Positions 55,090 through 64,000 of a stretch of 64,000 nt of DNA are shown here, piece after piece. The translations under genes and the position numbers were made by a program. Under the pieces are notes generated by a model, which ran no database searches, was not told the origin of the DNA, and saw nothing but the letters and a program-made list of their open reading frames with translations. Each line of letters opens with the position of its first letter. Position 1 is the first letter of the stretch. Source of the stretch: Rhodamnia argentea (Eukaryota; Streptophyta; Magnoliopsida; Myrtales; Myrtaceae); assembly GCF_020921035.1 (NCBI RefSeq), contig NC_063159.1, forward strand, positions 20,591,782 through 20,655,781. The letters run 5' to 3'.

Positions 55090-57478
55090 TCAGGCCTGCC
55101 CAACAAGGACATCCTTGTAAGGTGTAGGCCGCATGGGGGCTGGCGGTTGCACTTCTTCTGCTGGCTTCCTCCTCCTATGCCGCTCGAGATCCTCGGAGAG
55201 GAGCGGCATGTGGCCTTCTCTCGGTCGGATCAACTGCTCATGCGCTCCTCCTCGCAGCTTCTCGAGCCGAAGCCCGTCCATTTGCTGCATCTTGAAGACC
55301 TTCACCACGTTTGCCAATCCCCCGATTATGAACAAGAGGCTCCCGAAAATGCTCAACCATATCCAACTACCTCCCTGCATTCATAAAATCTCAATGTCAT
55401 CAAAGTTTTGGCATTTGATTGAATTTAGGCACATACCTACTTGCTGAAACATCTGTGTGGTGACCGTCTTCTGCTAGGAAGCCTAGGATCCACATGCCTC
55501 AAAAACTCTAACATGGTTTTGAAGTTTGTTAAAGGAGGCAAACAAATGACCATGTTTCAGCGATTTACTTGAAATCAATTTTAATTCACAAGCCGCATTC
55601 TGAAAGAATAGGAATCTATCTTTGCTCTACTGCTAATTACATCGCATGCTTTTCTCTATGATTCAAGTTGTTCATCACGTACTAGTTCTATTTGCTGGAT
55701 TCATACGATTAGTTGACTCTATTAACAGCCCTAAGATCTCACTCCCAACAATGATCTTATCTGAGCTGAATCTAGAAAGTGAATCCAATGAATTATTTCC
55801 AAACGGATGAGAAATAGGAGCAGAGGAACTGACCAGCAGCTCGGTGCCGTGGTGGAGAGTCCCAGCCTGCTCTTGGCTATTCATGATTGCACCAACCAGG
55901 AAGAGCAAACTTCCAGCTAGAAATGGGATGTGGATGCTGTGTTGCAATATCTGGACATGTCCATCGGCTCTCTCGTAAATTTGGCAAGAGTTAAGAATCG
56001 ATCCAAGCAGCCAGAAAACCGGGCCGGCGATAAGCAAGTTCAGGGCATGCTTTTCCAGCTTGTAATAACCATATCCTTTTTCGGCCTGTAAAATCATGTA
56101 CAAATCATGGCCACATCTCAGACATATACACTGAATTTTCTGGATAGCTGCTTGTATTTTTCCTTTCTTGGAAAAACACTCAGTGACTAGGCTCAAATTT
56201 AACAGTTCATCAAATCTTAAGCATCCTTTCTCTGCCCCCAGGGAAACAGAGAATTATATTTTTCGTGAGCAGGTCTCGATGGGGTGGCACTACATTCGAA
56301 GGCTTAAATCAATTTCAGTCCTCACAGACATTTGTTTTTTCTCCAAAATACGAGCTAAGAACTACTATTCCATCGTGTGAGGTCCAAACACTCGAACTAT
56401 TCCAATTTAGACACTCCAAACACTTCCTTCTTCATTCCTTACCAAAAAAAAAAAAAAAAAAACACTTCCTTCTTCGGTATCACCCAATTCCAACATAGAC
56501 CAGAGAGGATTAAAGTGATTTTTGCGATGGCAAACTAATAGAGGGAGAATTGAGTATGGCATTATGGAACAGTCGAAACCAGGTAGAGCCACTAAGAAGC
56601 AATTGGGTCTCTATTGCTGGGAAAGGCCAGAGCATCGCGTAGTGACAAGACCTCAATCGGCCGGCTAAGGGCCAAGATCATAAGCCTGATGGTGAACCTG
56701 CAATCTCTATAAGCATGGAATACATGGATTATGGCCACATTATAACTATTGACTTAAGCATAAGGGAGGTCTTCTAGGTTAAAAACAAGGGAATTCTTCG
56801 TTTGTGATCTCCATTTCCTTCACTCAAACCGAGTCAAGGCGCGAGAGAACTGCCGAACATTCTGAACATCTAGCCATAACAGAAGCGGATCCCCCTCAAT
56901 TCATACTGGAATTACATTTTACCTCATCGACAGGCCCAGCATTGGCATACACATTTGCACGCTCAAGGATCGGATGCACACAATCTCACCAATCTAAACT
57001 ACTAGAGTAGTCTACACACGAGCGGAAACCGATACGAGCTAGCAAATCATAGCAGAGCTGATCAACCACATTGAATTCGCAATCCAATTTATTGAAATGA
57101 GAAGCTGATTGATTAATGCACCTGGAGGAACAGAAACAGAATCCCCAAGAACACGAGCAGCGAGCCCAACGCCTGGACTATGGGGACCGCGAGCTCCACC
57201 AGCCCGAGCTGTCCGTCGCACGCCACGAGCGAGAGCCGGCACTCGATCCCAGCGAGGTGCGCCGCGAGGTCGTGGACGTTCACCAGGGCGATGATCCCGA
57301 CCGCAATGAGTAGGATCACGAGGCCCGATTTCGGCTCCTGGGACAGCTCCGCCAGGAACCCGCCCAACAGCACGATGGTGGCGAACAGGTAGAGCCCCGC
57401 GTTCACGTACTCGGATCTGTTCCGGGCAAGCCGCGGCCCGTACGTCCGGATCTCTCGGGCCGACGCTAGCTTCACCAT
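55090..57478 (-). CDS. Plant six-pass membrane protein of unknown function
   Basis: Three exons encode 297 aa: 57478-57122, 56085-55834 and 55374-55090, all junctions phase 0 with GT-AG introns. It starts MVKLASAREIRTYGPRLARNR and has no cleavable signal peptide. Hydrophobic segments lie at about residues 26-47, 52-70, 97-118, 131-150, 170-190 and 206-225. AEKGYGYYKLEKHALN joins the first two exons, and a basic cytosolic-type tail ends in PTPYKDVLVGQA. I recognise this as a conserved plant protein without an assigned role, and give no function. The likely 5' leader has a (GA)n tract at 57577-57599. Confidence 0.88.
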
Positions 57479-57576
57479 TTCCGCGCCGAACTCGAGTCGA
57501 ATTCGGATCCGAGTGCGAGTTTGGGTCGTCCGTCAAGGTTTTGGTTCCAGTTTTTGCAGGAGAATCAGAATCGACA

Positions 57577-57599
57577 AGCGAGAGAGAGAGAGAGAGAGG
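57577..57599. repeat. (GA)n tract in the leader of the membrane-protein gene
   Basis: A GA run about 100 bp upstream of the ATG, read as (TC)n in the transcript. CT-rich leaders are common in plant genes. Confidence 0.85.
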
Positions 57600-57779
57600 A
57601 AGAAGAGAGTGAGAGTCAGGGAGAGATGGATGGTGGGGGCCCTGGGGGGGCCTTTTGGAAAGTGGGTTACGTGGCGTCCTGCATGGATCACATGAGAGCG
57701 GCATCGTGCATGGGGAAATCCCTCAAGCGGGATGGCGACACGTGGCAGTTTCCCAGGACTTCTTAACATGTGACTACGA

Positions 57780-58130
57780 ACATGCATCAGTATCTTAACC
57801 ATAGATTCACACACCGTGATGCATTTTGTATAAAACATTCAATGATTAGGAAATCGTGTAATCATAAATAGCTAATAATATTGTCAAACTGTCAGGCCGA
57901 CTACTCCATATAACTGTCTTCATTTCATTAATTCGTTTTTGTTAGATTTTGACCTATCATCGAAATCTTGTCCGTTTCATATAATACTCGTATTCACACC
58001 ATATTATGCATAATCCTCATTTAATTGGTGTCCAAGGGCCTTATGATTTCAATTTAGCAAAAGAAACTGCTCTCTTTCGATTTGATTTCAATTTGGATGT
58101 TTCCAGGACTCCGGCACCCGTGCTTGCCCC
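57780..58130. other. Intergenic, no gene seen
   Basis: AT-rich sequence with no supported feature. Confidence 0.45.
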
Positions 58131-58134
58131 CGAT

Positions 58135-58600
58135 TCCATTGAGGTCGGGCCTTGAACCTAATGCCCTAGACCTAGTCCCATGTGCTCGGACCGGGGTCTC
58201 CACCAAGCCCAACACGATACCCGGCGCTTCGGCTCGGACTTAGTATCAATGGACTTGGGCGTAGGGATAGGGGACCCATGCATGAGCACGAGAGTCTTGG
58301 ACCCAGGATTGAAAGTCGGGGACTCGGGCATGGGCGCAAGGGTCCGGGGCCCAGCCTAGATTGACACCGGCATGGGCGTGAAGGACTTGAGCCTGGCATT
58401 TTGCCGGGCCTAGAGTCCCGGGCATGGGCACAAGTCTCCTAAGCACGGGCACCCATGTCCTAGGTCCGGCCTTAATAGATATGGGTGTGGCGGTCAAGGT
58501 CTCGAGAAGGCCTAAATGGACTTGGGACGAGGCCTCTCAAGCCAACCTCAATGGACCAGGGCCTAGGAATGAGCGTCGTGGTACTCATGCTCAAGCGCAT
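58135..58600. repeat. Degenerate GC-rich minisatellite-like block
   Basis: Variants of GGACTCGGGCATGGGCGC and CAAGGGTCC recur irregularly, giving open frames on both strands that resemble no protein. It is related in style to the block at 52130-52395. Confidence 0.6.
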
Positions 58601-58663
58601 AGTTTCTGATCCAAGTGATGATACCTAATCATATATTAAAAAATGATTTTTGAATTTTTAGTA

Positions 58664-59312
58664 TCCGTTTGTTTCAAGAAAAATAACTTGCAGGAAAAAG
58701 TTTTCAAAATTTTCTAGCATTTGGTTCACGTAAAATAATCCGGTTAAGGAAATATTTTTAGACAATGGAAAAAACACCCTCAAAAGTGTCTCTTTCTTTC
58801 ACCGGATCAAGCACATTTTCCTTGGTGCACTCCTTTTAATTATTTCTTATTTTCTTTTATTTGAAAAAAAAATAGAATTGTTAATAATTTTTTCTTTTTT
58901 CTTTTTTCTTCTTTTTTGGCCGATCGCCGCCGATGACTATGGTCGGCGACTAGCCCGAGACTAGGTGCGGCCTTGCTCGAGGTCGGCTGGCTAGAACTTG
59001 GCAAGGTTCGACCTCGCCTAGAGCCGATGGACTACTGTCACCCGGTGAAGAAGAAGGAAAAATAAAAAGAAAGAGAAAAAAAATTATTCATTTGAGTTAT
59101 TTAAAAATTTAAAATGAAAAAATAAAATAAAAAATTAATAAAAGGAGTGCACAGAGGAAAATCAAATTGTACTTTGCATATCAAATGGCAAAAAATATTT
59201 TTTATTTCATTTTCGGACTTCAGCCAAATACCCAAAAATACTGTCATTTTTCTAAAAAACGACTTCTTAACAGATATGAAATTTTTTCCAAAAAACAAAC
59301 GGAGCCAAAGGA
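58664..59312. mobile_element. Non-autonomous TIR element, family D
   Basis: The left end TATCCGTTTGTTTCAAGAAAAATA matches the reverse complement of the right end, GGCTCCGTTTGTTTTTTGGAA. Arms are AT-rich with GGAAAATATTTT-type words. A GC-rich core (58918-59045) contains CGCCGATGACTATGGTCGGCG. No coding frame is present. Confidence 0.5.
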
Positions 59313-59319
59313 AATCATT

Positions 59320-59800
59320 TTCCTAAATTCAAGCTTTGGTTGGAAAATATTTTCCGTCGGCCCATTTTCCTAGACATGCAAATTATATGAACGAACCTAG
59401 ACTGCAAATTAGATGACATGTGAATATGACTAATGACATGGCAAGATATGTAGTATAACCTATATGACATGCACATGAAATAAATGTCGAATCTATATGC
59501 ATGACATGAAATATCTTAAACTATAAGAAATGCATATGATTGAGATATTTTTGGTATTTTAGGATGAATTTCGAAATTATTTATTAATGAAAAAATCTAT
59601 CTTAAATGAAGATTATCCTACATGTTTAGGAAATAATTTAAATTAAATCCTGAAATTATCTAAGAAATCTTTGATCCTAATTCTAAATGTTTTAAGATAC
59701 CACTATCTATCTAAATGAAGATGTAATTCTAATCAAAATGAGGATGTTTAAAAATGCATCTAACCTATTAGATATGATTTCTAATAAATGAATGCCTATC
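59320..59800. other. Intergenic, AT-rich
   Basis: Repeated ATATGACATG-like words occur at 59390-59520. No gene is seen. Confidence 0.4.
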
Positions 59801-59806
59801 ATATGT

Positions 59807-61050
59807 GTCTCGACCCGCCTTGACCGAGGGTCCGACGGGTTTAGAGGTATTGCCATAGGTCAATTGCGTGAACTCTCCCAAGTCCTACCTCTCGTGACGT
59901 TGGATTTCTTTTTATTGATTAGCTAAAATGCTACTAAGAGTCTCTGCTAGCCTATTAGGGTCGACTAGAAATCAATTGAGACACGAGAGTATTATCTTGA
60001 TTCCTATGCAACCATAGCCTTTAGGTTCGGGGATTGGTTTTCACTAACTAAATAAGTCAATATTTCCTAAGGTGACAACACATTTGTATATCATTTTAAG
60101 CTTACCGGACATCTAACCAATACTAAATAATAATGCATAATATTTTTCTGTCATTTCGTGCAATTACCTATTTATCTTTAACCTAGCATCTAGGAAAAGT
60201 AATTAACATGCAATTTTTCAAAAGATAGTGTTATGATAAACACTTAATCATGTAAATATGCCAAATAAAGACTGGAATGAACACATGTAAGCCAAATCTA
60301 TAATGACGATATTTTTAAAAAATAACTCCAATACAAGGATTGGATACACATGAAATCAAACCGAATTAGATGTTGATCCTCAATCACCAAGCCTCAATGG
60401 GCTACCATCTTCATGGGCATCACTATCGATTGCCACATTGGAATACCAACTTGATGCATCAAGCATTTGAAACATGCACTCACTTAAAGCAGATGATTAG
60501 CAAAGTTCGGTCAATTAAAGGATAAAACGAGCATTGCGAATTAAATTCTAATTGCCGTGCTAATTTATCTATTGAGATGTGCATTACAAAACAAATTATT
60601 CAGACATTCACATGCTAAGCTAAACTATGTCATGCAAATTAAACATGAAAAACAATCAATAATTAAGTGCATAAAAGCCTTATCAGACAACATAGGCAAA
60701 TGGAGGCAATTTCTACCTATTTCCTATTTGTTACAATTTCTGGGATTTAGGATTTTGGAAATTTTCTATTATTATTATTATTATTTATCAATTAAAGGTA
60801 ACTAGGTCCGGGTCGAGTTCTCGGACCCGGGCCTCGATCAGGTCCAATGACCTGATTCGGCCCGGGACAGAGGACTAGATCCGGGCCTGGTTTACACAAC
60901 CTAAACTCAGGCCCACTTTTCCTTAACCGAACCGGGTCTAAATCCCTTCCGGCCCATCACCCAACGCCCAACCTCTGCTCTTCATTCTTCTTGGACTAGC
61001 CCACCATGCAGATTAAACAACAAAGAAGCCCAACCAAGCTTTCCCCTTTT
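59807..61050 (+). mobile_element. Possible relative of the nested long LTR (5' part)
   Basis: TGTCTCGACCCGCC, AACTCTCCCAAGTCCTACC and TTAGGTTCGGGGATTGGTTT occur in the same order as TGTCGCGACC, ACTCTCCCAAGCCCTACC and TTAGGGTTCGGGGACTTGGTT at the start of the element at 8554. No matching right end or target duplication was found, so its extent is uncertain. Confidence 0.4.
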
Positions 61051-61059
61051 CTTTTTTAT

Positions 61060-62500
61060 GACAGCCCATCCGACCACCCCAATACAACCAAGCAATAAAC
61101 GGGGGATGGCCCTACTGCTACTATTCACCATCTTCTTCGCAAGACCTCATGCGACGTCATCTCTGTGAAGTTTGCCGGACGGACCACGAGAAGCCGCCGG
61201 TCTGCCCACCGCAAACGTCTTGATCGGATCCGACGATACCGACGCCCTCAACTCGCTACCCGGACGTTGGTTCGACAAATGGTCCTATCGGCCACCGGAC
61301 CCCGCTCGTCTTTCTGTTGCGTCGTCGGGATCCATTCGCCACTCTGCCACCGGGTTCGGCTCGACGTAAAACGCCGGGTTTGATCTCCCTTTGTTGAGGC
61401 ATCGACTTAGGGCTCCAATTGTTGCTTTGCGACGTCGTTGCCGCACCACCACGCCGTCGGCGCGAGGCATGAAGTTGAGTTCTGCTTGCATCTCCTCCGG
61501 CCACACCATCGTCGCCACCGATACAAGCTCGCGTTGCTTTTACTAATGCTTGTGGTCCGAGCTTGTGCGCCGCCTCCGCGCTCGCGTCGCCACCGATCCG
61601 AGCTCATGTACCACCTATGCACCTCCAAGCACGCTCTTTGCTCCCAGTGGACGTTCGCCGTAATCGGTATAGTTCATCTCATCATTGGCCATCACGCCAT
61701 CTCCGGCTCGGGACGGGGCTATTGGTCCGGCCTCTCAGAGTTGTTGTCCGGACATGGAGTAGACACGCGTTGTCGCCGGCCGGACATTGGCTTTGCACTG
61801 CCGCCACCTCTAGTGGTGCTGGTCTGCAACCACCGCCGCATCGCCATTGTCCGTTCCCGACTCTTGCCCGGCTATGACCGTCAGCAAACGACCTTCCCGT
61901 CGCCATGACTCAGCCTGTCAAATTAGCCTCTTCCACTCTCATGAAGGCTGGATCGCCATCGTCGGCTCCTCGGGCCACGACGACCACTGCCGCGACACGG
62001 CTCGCTTGAGCTCTCTTCTCTGCTTCCTCCCCAAGACTCTCGGGTCTACCGGATGTACTCCCATACGAGCTGCCTGCTCTTTTGCTTCGCTCTCGGGGAG
62101 CCCGGCTCCAAGGAGCTCTACCAGCTCGCTCCTCCCTCCTACTTTCCGGTCGAAACCTTCCCTTCTTATAGCCTCCTCGTTGCCTTCTTGTCCAAGTTTG
62201 GTTTTGTGGACAAGAAGAGATGTGAGCTTTGGGCGACTTGTGGCCGCAGAAGAGTGCGAGAGGAGTAGTGAGTGACAGGATTCGGATCCCCTCCCATGGA
62301 GGCTTAATGTCGGGGATAACATAGAACGAAATCTGACCGTCCATTTGAATCTGAAGGCCGAGATTCCACCACGTCATTTGAAAGAGGGGAGCTCAAATTT
62401 TGGGCAAGAAATCCAGATTTCCTAAATAAAAAAAAAAAGAAAACCCAATTTTCTCTCTCCATAATAATCGAACGAAATTTCCTTTTTCTCAAATGTCGTC
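61060..62500. other. GC-rich region with overlapping open frames, no recognised gene
   Basis: Between about 61130 and 62260, frames of 60-157 codons are open on both strands in several phases. This reflects high GC with few stops rather than selection, and no domain is seen. It may be the internal part of a retroelement. Confidence 0.4.
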
Positions 62501-62530
62501 CCTCCTCCTCCTTTCGCTCCGTCTCCAGTG

Positions 62531-64000
62531 ATGGTCCCCTTCGATGCCAGCCTCCGTGGAACCGCCATCAACCTTCCCGACACCAACCCTGGGGTCTAAA
62601 TGCGCGTCGGTAGCTTCGAGCTCGAGCGGATATCCGTCTCTCTCTTCTTGAATGATTTCTCGCGCCGCAGCAAGGGGAGCAACTCGGCAAGCTACAGAGG
62701 ACAATGCGAGTTGTTCTCTCTAACGCATCTACTAATTTTTCCAATGTATGCTGGGTACGTGTGTGAGATGCTTCGGATTTCCTGGTGGGGTCCTTTGATT
62801 GAGGCGATTCAGAGTATGATTGTTTTATTTGGCAAGTGAATCGATGTTGGCAAAAGATTGAGGCTTACGAATCTGTGAAGCTTAGAGTTCTTGTAGTTGA
62901 CTTGAGATTAAAATAATGGAGCGAGCGGCTTTGCTTTTCTTTGGTTGATTTTGGCGTCTCATTTTTTGCCCTGAGCCCGTGGTAATGCTGAAGGGAGGAG
63001 TGTAGATGCATTGATGCATTGATGTTGGCGAGTCCGAGACTTTGCTTTGCATCTAAGTGCATTGATGTAAGGTACTAGACTCGAGTATCCATGAATAATA
63101 TCCTCTGCATGTAGACATCACTTTGGAAAATGTTCCTCCGCACGCGGCTTTGTCGCGTAAGCAAGTTCACATGATCTAGGGGGAGGATATACTTGCTACT
63201 TGTGCAATATCCTTTCGCTGATATTGAATTTGAATGTGGAAACTGAAGTTTCCAAAAGTAAATGAAATGCTATTCAGTTACCATTATCTTTTGTTCCATA
63301 ACCTGGATCATTGCTATAGGTTTCAAGTAACATTACCGACATTGCTAGAGCAATAATAAGGGCTATCGTAGTGAAGAAGTCGCATTCTTAATCGTTTCTC
63401 TATAGCTCTCTCATGTTAAGGTAGAGGAGAGGACCAATTGTGATACCACAATTTGGTAATTTTGGTAAAATTGCCGGTGATAAAGAAAGTGCAATGTAAC
63501 TTTTTGGATCTTCTTGAAGTGCAGTGTTTTTATAGTTAGGTCAATATATATGAATAAACCTATTTAAAACCCAACTTCTTTGTTGGCAAGAGGTGTAATT
63601 TTATAGCGGTTTTGCAGGGAACTACCAAATTGGCAATAATATTGTTCCGCTAGATCCGAAAGTCGTTGCCCGCATTGTTTACTATGGGATTAAGAAACAG
63701 CTATTGAGTGATGAGGCCAGGGCAAGTTCTATAGTTTATAATCAGCTTTACCCTTTTGAAGGCCTCCGGAACTATAGTTCATGAATCATCCATCACATTC
63801 ATATTCTAGGTACGGTTTTTCTGCTCATTCTTTCTTTTCATTGCATATAGAGTCTAATATAATAAATTAATGCTACTTTTTTTTTTGGTCAAAAAATTGA
63901 TGCTACTTGAAATGTATGTTCAACTTTAACTTCTTATTCCCTTTAGGGCCAATGAATTATTATCTATTCAATAGAACTTCTCTCCAGGTATTCTTGTGGA
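62531..64000 (+). pseudogene. Purple acid phosphatase (PAP15-like) relic, cut by the window end
   Basis: Two exon-like pieces match the N-terminal part of plant purple acid phosphatases. The first (62531-62648) reads VPFDASLRGTAINLPDTNP, then an in-frame TAA (62597-62599), then FELERISVSL. The second begins after TTTGCAG at 63618. It reads NYQIGNNIVPLDPKVVARIV, then IVYNQLYPFEGLRNYSS, then TGA (63782-63784) where relatives have Gly, then IIHH. A GT donor follows at 63810. The family hydrolyses phosphate monoesters, including phytate, outside the cell or in vacuoles. The metal-binding part would lie beyond 64000. The segment after ISVSL (normally DSVWISWITGE) is missing. Two stops and the gap argue for a pseudogene. 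Confidence 0.7.

Noticed and set aside
57039..57704. 221-codon minus frame overlapping the start of the membrane protein
   Set aside because: It is Arg/Pro/Ser-rich in a shifted frame, while the conserved protein is in the overlapping frame starting at 57478.
61438..62377. Frames of up to 157 codons on both strands
   Set aside because: High GC removes stop codons in all phases. The frames overlap in sense and antisense and match nothing.

Overview
The window is plant nuclear DNA. It has intron-containing genes with GT-AG borders and frames that close exactly, chloroplast-targeted proteins, an ABA receptor, Ty1-copia and long-LTR retrotransposons, many small TIR elements and (GA/TC)n tracts. 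The protein sequences look like a woody eudicot. The repeat style would fit Myrtaceae such as eucalypts, but that placement is inference.

Six gene models are well supported. (1) A two-exon chloroplast PPR protein, EMB2750/At3g06430-like, minus strand, 3898-5822. (2) A seven-exon gene for a plant-specific TIGR01589-domain protein, minus strand, 16263-17991, assembled here from splice sites. (3) A single-exon J-domain plus DUF3444 protein, plus strand, 25398-27332. (4) A three-exon PYL7-10-type ABA receptor, plus strand, 38291-40860. (5) A 17-exon FTSH11 AAA metalloprotease, minus strand, 42475-50093, convergent with the receptor. (6) A three-exon six-pass membrane protein of unknown function, minus strand, 55090-57478. 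Broken genes include a CIPK-type kinase relic (2825-3160, minus) and a purple acid phosphatase relic that runs to the right edge (62531-64000, plus).

The main mobile structure is a young Ty1-copia element at 6542-14105, with 303-bp LTRs that differ at two sites and a GGAGA target duplication. Its gag-pol frame is cut by a 2756-bp solo-LTR-like insertion (8554-11309) with a GCAGG duplication; leaving out the insert and one duplication copy restores one uninterrupted frame. A decayed antisense copia gag relic lies just beyond it (14392-15423). A probable Ty3-type LTR remnant fills much of 490-2445.

The intergenic space (19-24, 28-38, 50-54 and 57-62 kb) is mostly short non-autonomous elements with long imperfect inverted arms. 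Several share a GC-rich core. Two Tourist-like MITEs have TAA or TTA duplications, and a truncated Au-type SINE tail sits in an FTSH11 intron. The genes do not form a pathway; they are ordinary neighbours separated by repeats. I found no convincing undescribed multi-gene system. The most informative structures are the nested retrotransposon, the shared core of the TIR elements and the recent intronic insertion and duplication events.
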